Assembly: GCF_964340395.1 (NCBI RefSeq)
Contig: NC_135552.1
Coordinates: 11,844,694 to 11,867,193 of the forward strand
Source: Glandiceps talaboti
Taxonomy: Eukaryota > Hemichordata > Enteropneusta > Spengelidae
Direction of reading: 5' to 3'
DNA: 22,500 nucleotides
Every line of letters begins with the position of its first letter. The stretch's first letter is position 1. Under the pieces are notes generated by a model, which was not told the DNA's origin, searched no databases, and was given only the letters and a program-made list of their open reading frames with translations. The position numbers were made by a program, and so were the translations under genes. Shown here piece by piece: positions 8,556 through 18,720 of this stretch.

Positions 8556-8623
8556 AACAGATACAATCCGACCAATATGCGCCTCGCTACCGCTCGACGC
8601 ATATTGGTCGGATTGTATCTGTT
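8556..8623. repeat. Perfect 26-bp stem hairpin with 16-base loop
   Basis: AACAGATACAATCCGACCAATATGCG-type arm 8556-8581 pairs without mismatch with 8598-8622/8623, with loop CCTCGCTACCGCTCGA. Imperfect pairing extends outward to about 8546 and 8640. It could be a foldback insertion, a cruciform or a precursor-like RNA hairpin. Confidence 0.93.
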
Positions 8624-8644
8624 ACTTGTATTGACGGAAGAAAC

Positions 8645-8670
8645 CGAGGTTCCCGCGGTTCCCGCGGGAC
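8645..8670. repeat. Doubled TTCCCGCGG palindrome
   Basis: GTTCCCGCGGTTCCCGCGGGAC is related to the CCGCGGG core of the inverted arms at 6283 and 8813, making a third copy of that core inside the element. Confidence 0.75.
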
Positions 8671-8812
8671 CGACCAGAAACAACGATCTGATTAATATTC
8701 AGGTACCCCATTCACACTGAATTCATTATGCCATGTCAAGCGGTAATGAGTTTCTCATGAATATGCACGGTAACAAAGCGGTAAAACCGCCGGCGGTACG
8801 GGAGGGTTTGGA

Positions 8813-8863
8813 TTCCCGCGGGAACCGCCTGCGGTACCGGCAACTTGAAATGGACTTCTTCCC
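8813..8863 (-). repeat. Right arm of the long inverted repeat
   Basis: TTCCCGCGGGAACCGCC...CTTCTTCCC is the inverted counterpart of 6283-6333 (49 of 51). Together the arms delimit about 2.58 kb and look like the termini or subtermini of a non-autonomous DNA element. Similarity stops abruptly at both outer sides. Confidence 0.85.
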
Positions 8864-9660
8864 TTATCGTATCTTATTACGAAAGTCTGGTGGTACGAAA
8901 CCATTTCACTTTCTACAGGCTAGCTAGCTAGGAAGTCATTGAATCTCATCGCAGTAGATGCATGGAGGTTGCAGTGTGTTTGAGGAAGAAACAACATTAA
9001 TTTTGTGTCATTCTGGTGTCATTGTAACAATTTCATTAAAATGACAACAACCATTCACATGCGAATTTTTAAGCTTTCGAACCTAACGAGGTAATATTTA
9101 ATGAACAATGGCATTTTCAAACTGTAATGGCCATTAGAGGTTTCACTAAAAGTTATACCTGATTCCATCTACAGGCGTTGCACACAGTCACAGAAATCTT
9201 ACATAGCGTTTTTATTTGTTCGTTTTCACAAACGACAACGATCGATACAACCTGACGTCCATTCTTGTATATCCGGGTAGGCTACACTGACGTAGAAACA
9301 CGTAAAAAGTGAAAGCCTTGTCACAAAATAGTTATTTTATTTTATACTTTTTTCCTTACCTTGATAAAGCTGGACTGTTAAATACAAGATCAAAATAAAG
9401 CTGTCTTTAAGACGTTGCATTGTTGACGCTGTAGACTGGTTCAGGGAAGTATGTGACCAACTATTGTGACGCACTGTAAACACTATCAATGTCTTTCAGG
9501 AACTGTATCTCGTCTGCTCAATTCAAAGTAGAGTGCAAACGTAAACTTCCATTGACCTTTCAACTTGTGTCTGAGGTCAGAAGAAGCTTGGCGCTGTTCA
9601 TACGGGTATTTTTCAATGTGAATGATACATGTAACCACAGATAACTCAATTTTGTTTACG
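8864..9660. other. No gene recognised
   Basis: Unique DNA. A minus-strand frame at 9486-9761 is partly microsatellite-encoded and not credible. CTTTCAG at 9493-9499 resembles a splice acceptor but leads into only a short open frame. Confidence 0.4.
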
Positions 9661-9717
9661 AAAACAAACAAACAACCAACCAACCAAACAAACATAAATA
9701 AATAAATAAATAAATAC
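9661..9717. repeat. (AAAC)n/(AACC)n/(AAAT)n compound microsatellite
   Basis: Successive AAAC, AACC, AAAC and AAAT tetranucleotide runs. Confidence 0.93.
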
Positions 9718-10307
9718 TGGCAAACATCAACAATAGAGTAATCACAAATCAGTATCAACAATAATTAATGTTTTACAGAATCAAGAATTAGTATATGGTT
9801 TCCTATATGCAAATTAGTCAATTCCAAATACCCCCAAAGGGTTGAGACTGATCCCTACAAAATGCGAGTAGTATATTCTTTTATGTCGTAACCAAATCCC
9901 ATAATTTGACTTCCGATCAGTAAAATATCCACCTCGCTAGAACAAACTTGTTTAGAACTCACATTATTTACCGTGCAATTGAAATCAAAATCAACAGAAA
10001 GGCTGCAATTCCGACGATTTCTGAGTTGTATCTCTGTTGTATATTGTTGTTTTGAACAATCTCGTTAAACGTTTAAACCACCCTGGCATGCGATTTGCGA
10101 TTTTAATAGTTAATTTAAATCTTCAAGTACCGCCCACACGGCTAACCCCCAGGTCATACAACGGTCAAAGCTCTTCGAGGCTCATTCCCAATCTGTAACA
10201 GGATTTTCTTCTCGCCTGTCTTTAAACGACATGGTCAAATGAAATTCCTTTGCTTTTTATTCAATGTCTATGTTCTCAACTGACAATTGGAACATTTTAT
10301 AGTTGTT
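9718..10307. other. Non-coding, no recognised feature
   Basis: No frame of interest or repeat was found. Confidence 0.4.
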
Positions 10308-11240
10308 AGCTCCACTGTCAAAGACAGTCAGCGGAGCTATAGGGGTAGGTTGATGTCAGACCTTTGACCGTCGTCCGTCCGTCCGTCTGTCTGTCCGTCA
10401 GTGTCAACTTTTTGTATTTCAATCTTCTTCTCCAAAACTAATGGGCCTATTGAGCTGACATTTAGTGTAAAGGTGTCATGAAATACCCAGATCTGATTAT
10501 GTTCAAGAGAAGTTGGCCGGGTCATGAATATTCAAATTAGGTCTAAAATAGGACTTTTCGGTAAAAATACTTTAAAAATCTTCTTCTCCGAAACTACTTG
10601 GCCAATTGAGCTGAAATTTGGTGTGAAGGTGGCTTACAATGCCCAGATCTAATTTTGTTCAAGAGAATTTGACCAGGTCATAAATATGCCAATTAGGTCT
10701 AAAACTAGAAATTTTTGGTAAAAATGTTTCAAAAATCCTTGTTGTTTGGGTGTCTAGGGATGAGCAGATATAAGTTTGTTCATTACAAATAGACCGGATT
10801 ATTAGTATGCAAATTAAATGTAAAAATGTTTCAAAAACTTCTCCAAAACTACTGGGTCAATTGAGTTGAAATTTGTTGTGTGGGTGTCTTGGGATGAGTA
10901 GATATCAGTTTGTTCAAGACAAATTGACAGGGTCATTAATATGCAAATTAAGTCTAAAAAATAGAATGTTTTGGTGAAATGCTTCAAAATTCTTCTCCAA
11001 AACTACCGATCTCATTTGATGAGCAGATGTAAGTTTGTTCAAGACAGGTTGATTGGTCTAAAGATAGAATTTTTGATAAAAATGCTGTAAAATTTTCTCC
11101 AAAACTACTGAGCCACTTGAGTTCAAATAATTTGTTTTGCGGGTGTCTTGGGATGAGCAGATACAACTTTGTTCAAGACAAATTGAATGGGTTATTAATA
11201 TGCAAAATTACGGGTAAAAATAGAATTTTTGTAAAATGGT
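10308..11240. mobile_element. Hairpin + (GTCC)n + six-unit satellite element (pearl/HINE-like)
   Basis: The hairpin 10308-10338 (AGCTCC/GGAGCT and ACTGTC/GACAGT, loop AAA, bulge CAGC) is followed by CTATAGGGGTAGG and a (GTCC)n/(GTCT)n tract at about 10370-10400. Six core units then begin at about 10421, 10577, 10734, 10836, 10988 and 11091. Full units are about 152-157 bp (TTCTTCTCCAAAACTACTGG, GAGCTGAAATTTGGTG, TTTGTTCAAGA, TCATTAATATGCAAATTA). Units 3 and 5 are about 102 bp through internal deletions. This order matches bivalve pearl elements (ACGG microsatellite plus about 160-bp core repeats) and Helentron-derived HINE/DINE repeats. On the minus strand the hairpin end reads GGAGCTAA, a CTRR-like terminus. 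No protein is encoded. Confidence 0.75.
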
Positions 11241-12056
11241 GACTATAAAGTACAATATATTACCAACCTTCTGTGTGAAATGTGTTCTATGGTGTGTGTG
11301 ACTCATCATATGAAACCACTAGCCACTTTAGTTACTTTGCTAAAACAAAACTTCTATACATGTTACACAAGAAACGACAACAACAAAAAACAAAACAGCA
11401 GCGCTATTCTGACCGATATGTCACTTATCTCTTTGTCGTACGAGGCTGGGAATACCGTTACAAATCAAAACACAGAAACCAGTTAGTACATACACTGTAC
11501 TACTGAACATCACACACAAAAGATTAATCGAACCATGGTCATAAAGTGCAGTTGGTCTAATATACTATTTTTAGTTACGATTACGCTCAATTTTAGAATA
11601 GTTGAGGTAGGTAGATTGTTCTTTTTTTTCATATGTGAGTGTCTAGTTCAGGTAGTTATGTTTTCCCTTGTTTTCCATATGGTCTCTGTGTTATTGATTT
11701 CTTCCCATCAGATGTACAGCCATTGCAGGTTGGAAGAACACTTCTATATTGTCTTTTTAAATTGATATCAGTTTTCACATCCACTATTTTTTTGCGAGAC
11801 TTCACAATTTTCGCGATTTTATTATTTTTTACTCGAAAAGTTTTTTTTTTTTTTAAACTTTATGGTTGGGAGTGAAAAAACTAGGTGAGGTCGGGTAACC
11901 GGAACAAACAACTTTTTTACGCAAAATAGCAAGAAAGAAATTCCCTGACCAACTCACGTTATTTCCATGGTATAAGCTATGAAATTATTTGTTGCGCTGC
12001 AGGTGCAGAAATTAGCTACAAATGTCATTCCCAGGAAAATGTGTTTGTGTGAATCA
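11241..12056. other. No gene recognised
   Basis: AT-rich DNA with overlapping short frames (11280-11506, 11535-11875) that are hydrophobic through T-rich codons. No domain or start can be defended. A run of 14 T lies at about 11841-11854. Confidence 0.4.
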
Positions 12057-12266
12057 AAATACAAGGGAGCAGTGTGGGATGATTATCCCTAGAAATCTTT
12101 GAAATTCAGGAACTAATAGAATGCTTTGTGATGCTAGTAACATATTAAGGTGGCCACAATACTAGTTAAACTTTGAATCGCAATACAAGAGAGCATTGTG
12201 GTGGGAGGGAGGGGGTACCCCCTCCCATCTCTAGAATTTTTTGAAATTTAAGGATTGGAGAGTGTA
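12057..12266. repeat. Diverged direct duplication with a 20-bp perfect palindrome
   Basis: The segment at 12057-12125 (AATACAAGGGAGCAGTGTGG, CCCTAGAAATCTTTGAAATT) is echoed at 12181-12266 (AATACAAGAGAGCATTGTGG, CTCTAGAATTTTTTGAAATT), offset about 124 bp. The second copy contains the perfect palindrome GGGAGGGGGTACCCCCTCCC at 12207-12226, absent from the first. Confidence 0.7.
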
Positions 12267-12600
12267 GAAAACTAACACGGTTACACTGAGAAAAGGTATA
12301 TTGTTGCATGCCATACCATTTAAAATTATTTTACCATTTATTTATTTAAAAAATTACATGATTTATTCAAGGTACTAAGTCAGGTCAGTATTCTTAGCAA
12401 TTTGATTTGATAGTAGTGTTTTTGTTTGTTTCAGCATTTGCTAACAGTTAGTATAAACCTGTGATTGTGATAAGAAACATTTGAGGTTTACGTGCCCCCC
12501 CCCCCATGAGATAGTATACCCCTTAATCGCGATGAGTGCATTTGTCACTTTCAAAACAAGATTGCGGTATGTACAAAATCTAAGTATGTTAGATCAATAA
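12267..12600. other. Non-coding, no recognised feature
   Basis: AT-rich DNA with a C10 run at 12495-12504. Confidence 0.4.
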
Positions 12601-12931
12601 GACAGACATACATACATACATACATACATACATACATACATACATACATACATACATACATACATACATACATACATGCATACATACATACATACATGCA
12701 TACATACATACATACATGCATGCATGCATGCATACAGACAGACAGACAGACATACAGACAGACCAATAGTCAGACCGACGCACCGACATACCAACAAACA
12801 GACATACATACATACATACATACATACATACATACATACATACATACATACATACATACATACATACATACATACATACATACATACATACATACATACA
12901 TACAGACATACAGACAGACACACATACAGAC

Positions 12932-13016
<85 letters not shown>

Positions 13017-13045
13017 GTAGGTAGGTAGGTAGGTAGGTAGGTAGG

Positions 13046-13112
<67 letters not shown>
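12601..13112. repeat. Compound tetranucleotide array A: (CATA)n, (GACA)n, (GATA)n, (GTAG)n, (GACA)n
   Basis: Blocks in order: (CATA)n with periodic CATGCA variants at 12606-12732; (GACA)n 12733-12763; a non-periodic core at 12761-12803 (CCAATAGTCAGACCGACGCA...); (CATA)n 12804-12904; mixed 12905-12930; about 21 GATA units 12931-13015; (GTAG)n 13016-13048; (GACA)n 13049-13110. All long frames here are repeat-encoded and not genes. The core is shared in inverse orientation with the array at 19855. Confidence 0.95.
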
Positions 13113-13113
<1 letters not shown>

Positions 13114-13967
13114 TACTCATACAAAGACAGATAGATTGGTGCAACAAGACTAGTACTGATATTCAGGATATATGCAAATACAAAATTTACGTATTGGAAA
13201 CTTTATGATTCGCGTAAGTGGTGATTGACATTATTCTTTTTACATATATGTTACCAATATAATGCAAATGTCAGGTGATGGAAAGGCAACGCCCTAACCT
13301 TAACATGACCCCCACATTATCATTCGTCATACAATGTTATTAGTGTGAAGGGCATTTTGTTCCGTTTATTTTATAATATATACTTTCGGTGGGAGAGGAG
13401 GAGGGACAAAATGGACACGTGAACTAGAATTTAAAAAATTACCAAAAAAATAGCGCGATCATTTTCACATAACAAAGTGTGCATTTATTCAAAACTATTC
13501 TGTTTGACCAAGCCAACATTTTCACTATCAAGGAAGGAACTTGTGGTATCAATTACATTGTATGTATGAGTTTCTATAGGTAAAACACAGAATTGCCAGC
13601 TCGCGCACAAGGTGGATGTCTTGTCAAACTCGATTAAACTAGTTAAGAGGTGGAGGAAATAGATTTGTAGAGAGTCTGTTTATCAGGTTGAGCTCGATAT
13701 CCGATATGAAATAACTATAACTGTGTCATTCTGATAAGAAACTTAAACTTACAACAATACATTTATAAAGATGAGAAGAATTAAGGATATCCATATCCAC
13801 TTTTGAGCGAGAGAGGGCGGTGTGCATATTGTAAGCGATTCTGATGACAAATTCAAAGGGACTATGGGAATAACTATGAAAATGTTTATGACTTACAAGA
13901 AAACGTATCAAAGTATGCGAAATTCGTTCGGTCGTTATTAGGTATCAGAGAATACATAAAATTTACC
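13113..13967. other. Non-coding, no recognised feature
   Basis: Unique AT-rich sequence. No frame or repeat to report. Confidence 0.4.
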
Positions 13968-14144
13968 CATGTATGTATGTATGTATGTATGTATGTATGT
14001 ATGTATGTATGTATGGATGGATGGATGGATGGATGGATGGATGCATGCATGCATGCATGCATGCATGTATGTATGTATGTATGCACAAGTAAGTCAAGGT
14101 ACTGTACACTGCACATACATATATGTGTGTCTGTGTGTGTGTGC

Positions 14145-14175
<31 letters not shown>

Positions 14176-14190
14176 TGCGTGCATGTATGC

Positions 14191-14216
<26 letters not shown>
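13968..14216. repeat. Compound array B: (ATGT)n(ATGG)n(ATGC)n(ATGT)n, then (GT)n and (GTGC)n
   Basis: ATGT units 13970-14013, ATGG 14013-14040, ATGC 14041-14066, ATGT 14067-14083; a 33-base break; impure (GT)n 14121-14157; (GTGC)n 14157-14182; (GT)n 14189-14213. The single-base stepwise change of unit (T to G to C to T at position 4) suggests block expansion of point variants. Confidence 0.95.
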
Positions 14217-14221
<5 letters not shown>

Positions 14222-14790
14222 TGGTTCGTATAGTGTCCAAGTATGTATAGTGTATTGACAGCATACAACAGTAAATTATGTATATTTATACTTACGATTG
14301 ATTTCATATCTCAAAGTGAGCAAATAACGACTTGTGTTGTAAATCTGCAGTGTTCCTTATTATGAACTTCCTTTGGGTACGGAAACATACACAACAATGT
14401 TTGCAGCACAGACATTATAACTCTATAACACTCTACTCTAATTATGCAGCATGGCTTGTAATATGGTGATACCCGGATGTAGTTGATCTTAATTGACAGT
14501 CGTTACATCAATGTGGATTATATTTCTGACGAGAAGAGATTAACGAAGAATTAGTGTTGATATGCAAACACCTGAATCTTGGGATTAAAAGTACTGAGAA
14601 TAACTTAATTGTTGTCGAGCTGGTTTGACTGTATTCGCAGAGGTGATCACATGAATGATTTATGACTGGTCACACCAGCATAGTCGCATTTCAAGTAAAA
14701 ATGACAAATTTTGACTATCTACTGGCACGTGTACCTATTCCTACCTTCTTCTCTTACCTCTCAGGCCTTCACACCGACTTGGCGAGCTAA
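14217..14790. other. Non-coding, no recognised feature
   Basis: No frame or structure was found. Confidence 0.4.
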
Positions 14791-14839
14791 CTGTCTGTCT
14801 GTCTGTCTGTCTGTCTGTCGATCTGTCTGCCTGTCTGTT

Positions 14840-14896
<57 letters not shown>

Positions 14897-14907
14897 GCCT
14901 GTCTGTT

Positions 14908-14978
<71 letters not shown>

Positions 14979-15000
14979 ATGTCTGTCTGTCTGTCTGTCT
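14791..15000. repeat. Array C: (CTGT)n with a 68-bp higher-order duplication
   Basis: About 50 CTGT units. The variant string CTGCCTGTCTGTTTGTTTG occurs at 14827 and 14895, exactly 68 bases apart, so a 17-unit block was duplicated as a whole. Confidence 0.95.
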
Positions 15001-15036
15001 ATATATCTAGGTATCTAGCTGATTTAGGGAGTGACA

Positions 15037-15171
15037 CATACGTACGTACATACATACATACATACATACATACATACATACATACATACATACATACATA
15101 CATACATACATACATACATAAATACACACACACATACATACACACATACATACATACATACATACATACAT

Positions 15172-15206
<35 letters not shown>

Positions 15207-15286
15207 TACATACATACATACATACATACATACATACATACATACATACATACATACATACATACATACATACATACATACATACT
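15037..15286. repeat. Array D: (CATA)n with CACA interruptions
   Basis: (CATA)n 15049-15120, an ATACACACACACATAC-type break, (CATA)n 15143-15188, (CA)n 15186-15206, (CATA)n 15205-15285. It is separated from array C by only about 36 unique bases, with the unit changing from GTCT-type to CATA-type. Confidence 0.95.
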
Positions 15287-15727
15287 GACAACCAGTATCG
15301 GAGAAGCTATTGGTTTTATCTCAAGTCTTCATGATTGTGAACCGTTCCTTCAGTGTACTACGTATTTGTAGTGTGTAGTGTCATCGTGTTGACTGGTGCA
15401 CAGGTTTATCTCTTCACATTGTGTATGCTTTGAAATATTTCCTATATACTTTCTCGTGAACGTTTATGTTATCAGCATAGACATGTACTTACTGTGATAT
15501 ATATATGTGTGCAATAATAAACTTAATTCTATATCTTGCCCTCTCAAAGCAAGGAAACGGGTATTTGAATGACATATGTTACACAGACAGATATATAGAG
15601 AGACAGAGATAGCTAGATTGCTTGTTAAGGGCGTCTCACTGTGCTCAATGCAATACTAGTAGCGGAGCATAATAGACTCAATCCAAAAACTTCTGAGCCT
15701 GCAAGTGACCCAGAGTTGCACGCATTT
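15287..15727. other. Non-coding, no recognised feature
   Basis: No credible frame. Short imperfect GACA/GATA stretch at about 15584-15610. Confidence 0.4.
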
Positions 15728-15784
15728 CGATCTTCAGACTGCTACATCAGTTTAGGGCAAACTGATATAGACGTCTGAAGATCG
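15728..15784. repeat. 26-bp-arm hairpin
   Basis: CGATCTTCAGAC (15728-15739) and CATCAGTTT pair with AAACTGAT and GTCTGAAGATCG (15773-15784) around an AGGGC loop. Mismatches are confined to the middle of the stem. It lies 23 bases before the (TA)n run. Confidence 0.88.
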
Positions 15785-15805
15785 CAGAAGCGATATACAT
15801 TTTTT

Positions 15806-15905
<100 letters not shown>

Positions 15906-15970
15906 AATGTGTATATTTATTATATATGTGTATATACATATATTCATGTATATATACTAATACATGTATA

Positions 15971-16440
15971 CGTAAGTTGTATTTCTTATCGTAATAAAGT
16001 AATATTTGTTTCTAAATATTGTAAAAATAAGAAAAGCTGTAATTTTAATAAATGACCTCGTTATAAATGTTTAAGCAACCGTAACATTTCATTAGCCAAG
16101 ACTGGATCAATTAATTACGAAGTAAATGTATTGCCTGTGTCTTGTCACGTGTGAGTTTCGCAGCATATTTGCATATGTATTGTGTTGACCTGCATAGTAT
16201 TCGTTGTGGTGGTCGGCCCACTGAAGAATCCAATGGGAATATAAGGATTTCCCGGATGTCAGTGAAACACGCATCACTAATGGGATGTTAAGCTTCTCTT
16301 GTTTGACATTAGGACATGTACCACTTTGTTCAATTTAACACTGTCTTAACATGAACGTGTTCCGACATTCACTGGATGTTTTGCAACGATGAGCCACTTT
16401 TGTCGCCGGCAGGCTGTGAAGCAATGTCAAGTCATGTAAA
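15971..16440. other. Upstream region of the secreted-protein candidate
   Basis: The sequence becomes less AT-rich towards 16200-16500. No repeat or frame is recognised. Confidence 0.4.
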
Positions 16441-16447
16441 GCTGTTG

Positions 16448-16484
16448 TTTAAAAACCCCGACATCGTTGAGTGCGTCTTTCACT
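16448..16484 (+). promoter_or_regulatory. Possible core promoter (TATA-like box and initiator)
   Basis: TTTAAAAA at 16448-16455 lies 34 bases before the A of TTTCACTGT (16482), a TCA-type initiator-like string. The spacing fits a TATA/Inr promoter that would give an untranslated leader of about 80 bases before the ATG at 16562. This is sequence resemblance only. Confidence 0.25.
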
Positions 16485-16561
16485 GTCTGTGACATTACAC
16501 GAGAGATAAGCTGACGTGCACTTACTTGAACTCACCAGTCGACCGCGAAGTGTACGAAACC

Positions 16562-16784
16562 ATGAGCAACAAGGAATTGTTGCTGGGTAGTATATTTATT
16601 CTGCTGATATTTCTCCAAACAATATCGGGATTAAACCAAGCAGATAATAGACGCCATGACTTGTGTAAGAAATTTGGGGATACTACACGACGGATGAAAA
16701 CAGAAATCTCCAGAAAACTATTTAATGACTCCTGTCACCTAGCGCTATCATCTAGCGAGTACGGGCACGGCGAAAGCATCGAAG
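16562..16784 (+). CDS. First coding exon of a small secreted protein (hypothetical)
   Basis: An ATG in good Kozak context (GAAACCATGAGC) starts 74 codons. Residues 1-22 form a textbook signal peptide (MSNKELLLG, then SIFILLIFLQTIS), with likely cleavage after Ser22 or Gly23. The mature part is basic and contains two cysteines (RHDLCKKFGD and FNDSCHLAL) and TTRRMKTEISRKLF. At 16784 the codon is interrupted by a consensus donor, GAAG|GTAAGA, leaving phase 1. Reading through it keeps the frame open to TAG at 16919-16921 (119 residues), but that extension is compositionally different. I recognise no family. A cysteine-bearing hormone, cytokine or antimicrobial precursor would fit, and nothing distinguishes them. 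A possible last exon is at 21251. Confidence 0.45.
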
Positions 16785-16921
16785 GTAAGAATCCATCTTT
16801 TCAAGATGGGAGTTTGAAAATTCATTCTCAAAACATTCTTTTCCAGAAGTCTTTAAATAGAAACATTTTCTCAAGAAATATTACGAATGATTTAATTCTT
16901 TGTTTTGATGAATACAGCTAG

Positions 16922-17711
16922 AGCAGTAGTAGCCATAGTTTTACGTCGACCTGACTACCATATCCCAAGAGAGGTATCCAAAGAATGTTAATTCTATAGA
17001 TGAATGAATGTTACGATAAATGTAAGCGATAATAGTCATCCCAATGTAATGGAAAGGCGTAATTTCTAACAACAACATGTTTGATGGATGACTAACATTA
17101 GCGACAAGAATTCTGCGATATTATCAGGTTGGAGCGTAATATAAACTCATCCATGTGCGTCGATATTTCGAATCTGATCCTAGCTCGGTATGGCCTTCAT
17201 GGTACATGTATTACTGTATTAGCCCAAAGTAACCCTCACCGATTACTAATTACGCTATTATCCAAAAAGAATTTGACGACTGTATTTGGTACATTCAGAG
17301 GTGGATTTTTGATAGTTTTTTTAAAAAACAAATAGATTATGGCGGCCCTGTAATAAATCACTCCTAAAGCATTCAGGCACGATTTCACTGTTCAACACAA
17401 TATAGGAGATATACTCGTTAAGATTTAGTGTACATGCAAAGAGAGACTTATTCAAACTTCCAATATATATTTTATCCTGTAGCCTGCATGCTACTAGTAT
17501 GTTGTCTTACTGTTTTGTTTCCAACAGTGAGTCAGTTTTTTTTTATTTTGGGAGAATTGTGCTTAATGTAGATATACACATGTTAATATACTCAAATTAT
17601 ATACTACCTGTTAACTTTTCTTGATGGGCCGGTGATATTTGTACTAAAGGGCAGTGATTACAGGGGTGGGGTAAATCAAGCCCGGTCTGTTGCATAAAAT
17701 GTTACCCTCTC
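16922..17711. other. Putative intron, no recognised feature
   Basis: AT-rich DNA. TTTCCAACAG at 17518-17527 is acceptor-like and in phase would give only 14 codons before a stop. Confidence 0.35.
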
Positions 17712-17890
17712 GATGAGCGCACTTGATGAGCGCACTAGTTTACCAACACTGCATGGATTGAGGTTAACTTGTCCATTCCACCACACTATAGCCCCAATAT
17801 CTTACCCCACCGTTCCCTTCACTCTTGTTAACCCCTCTCCTCACATCACATCACACCACACCACACCACACCACACCACACCACACCAAA
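17712..17890. repeat. 12-bp direct repeat and (ACACC)n pentanucleotide array
   Basis: GATGAGCGCACT occurs twice in tandem at about 17712-17737. A (CACAC/ACACC)n pentanucleotide run occupies about 17842-17887. The 60-codon frame covering both is repeat-driven. Confidence 0.85.
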
Positions 17891-18700
17891 ACTGACAATT
17901 GATTCACAGCATTGTTGTTAGCATTTATTTGACTGATATGTTCTGATATATCTTATATAACAATGGTGGCAGTGGTGGGATTTGGCAGTGGTGGCAACAG
18001 AATCGCAAACTAATGCAAAGTTAGACACTAGTAATGTAATTAGTCAAAGTAAAAATGACCCTTCCCTTATTCCGTTATCTGAAATAAGGCATTCCTCCGA
18101 GAACCGATTTTTGAAAAGTGATCCACCCCCAAATTCCCCCGGCCCTTCCCCACCTGTAATTTCTGAAGTTCCCTTAGCTCAACATGCCGTCCAGTTTTGG
18201 TCTGTCTATTGTCGTTATTGTTGTCCAAAATGATTTCTAATTTGTAGTCTGTCATTAATTAAGGCAGCATTCTAGAAGGCCCTATTGGTTTCTAGTGAAA
18301 GTCATATTGCTCCAAATTTCTTTTGAGAAGTCACACGATCTTAGATAATTATTTCATCCCATCTAATATTACAGAGACAATAATTAGAATTTGAAATATA
18401 TGTTTCATTCAATTATGGGGTGTAATTAGTTGCCAAGTGACATGTCTTCGTGGAAAACATTGCAATTAGTGTAAGTGGCTCTTCGATCCGAGTTTTTTTT
18501 TTATAAATGCTCTTTCAACAGTCCGGTGGCACTAAGCTCAATTCATTTAATTATCAGCTGTCCATTTATCCATATCAAGGTTTTGACGACACATAAATTA
18601 TGTAACGTTGCGGGTGGTACCTAATTAAAATAATCTACAATAATGGTTTTGACATATTGCAGAAAAAAAGTTTTCATATTATGCTTGGGTTAAACTTAGC
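17891..18700. other. No gene recognised; one Pro-rich short frame
   Basis: The frame 17982-18233 (83 codons, no ATG start) has a Ser/Pro-rich middle (DPPPNSPGPSPPV) and no detectable domain. GGCAGTGGTGG is repeated at about 17967 and 17983. Otherwise the sequence is featureless. Confidence 0.3.
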
Positions 18701-18703
18701 ATG

Positions 18704-18720
18704 ACCTACGTGACGTAGGT
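18704..18720. promoter_or_regulatory. Palindrome ACCTACG-TGA-CGTAGGT
   Basis: A perfect 7-bp inverted repeat with a 3-base centre that contains GTGACGTA, similar to CRE/bZIP sites. No adjacent gene is known, so function is speculative. Confidence 0.3.

Noticed and set aside
8390-8695. Opposed frames of 69 and 97 codons with GPAGTAG / RGSRGSRG stretches
   Set aside because: The Gly/Arg and Gly/Pro runs come from the CCGCGGG palindromes and the perfect hairpin, not from a collagen-like gene.
9486-9761. 91-codon minus-strand frame with an apparent membrane segment
   Set aside because: The hydrophobic part (LFIYLFMFVW...) is encoded by the AAAT/AAAC microsatellite. The remainder has no recognisable domain.
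12551-13147. Several frames of 80-176 codons encoding (MYVC)n, (HTYI)n, (LSVC)n or (SIYL)n
   Set aside because: They are six-frame readings of tetranucleotide repeats with no start context or non-repeat domain. The same applies to frames at 13886-14307, 14711-15371, 15742-15947 and 19775-20351.
12601-15290. Repeat arrays considered as a CRISPR array
   Set aside because: Units are 4-bp tandem repeats without unique spacers, in eukaryotic-type DNA.
17518-17572. Acceptor TTTCCAACAG as an alternative second exon for the gene at 16562
   Set aside because: Phase-compatible, but it gives only about 14 residues (VSQFFFILG...) before a stop, driven by poly-T.
17982-18233. 83-codon Ser/Pro-rich frame
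   Set aside because: No ATG start, no homology recognised, and low-complexity composition. Kept only as a note.
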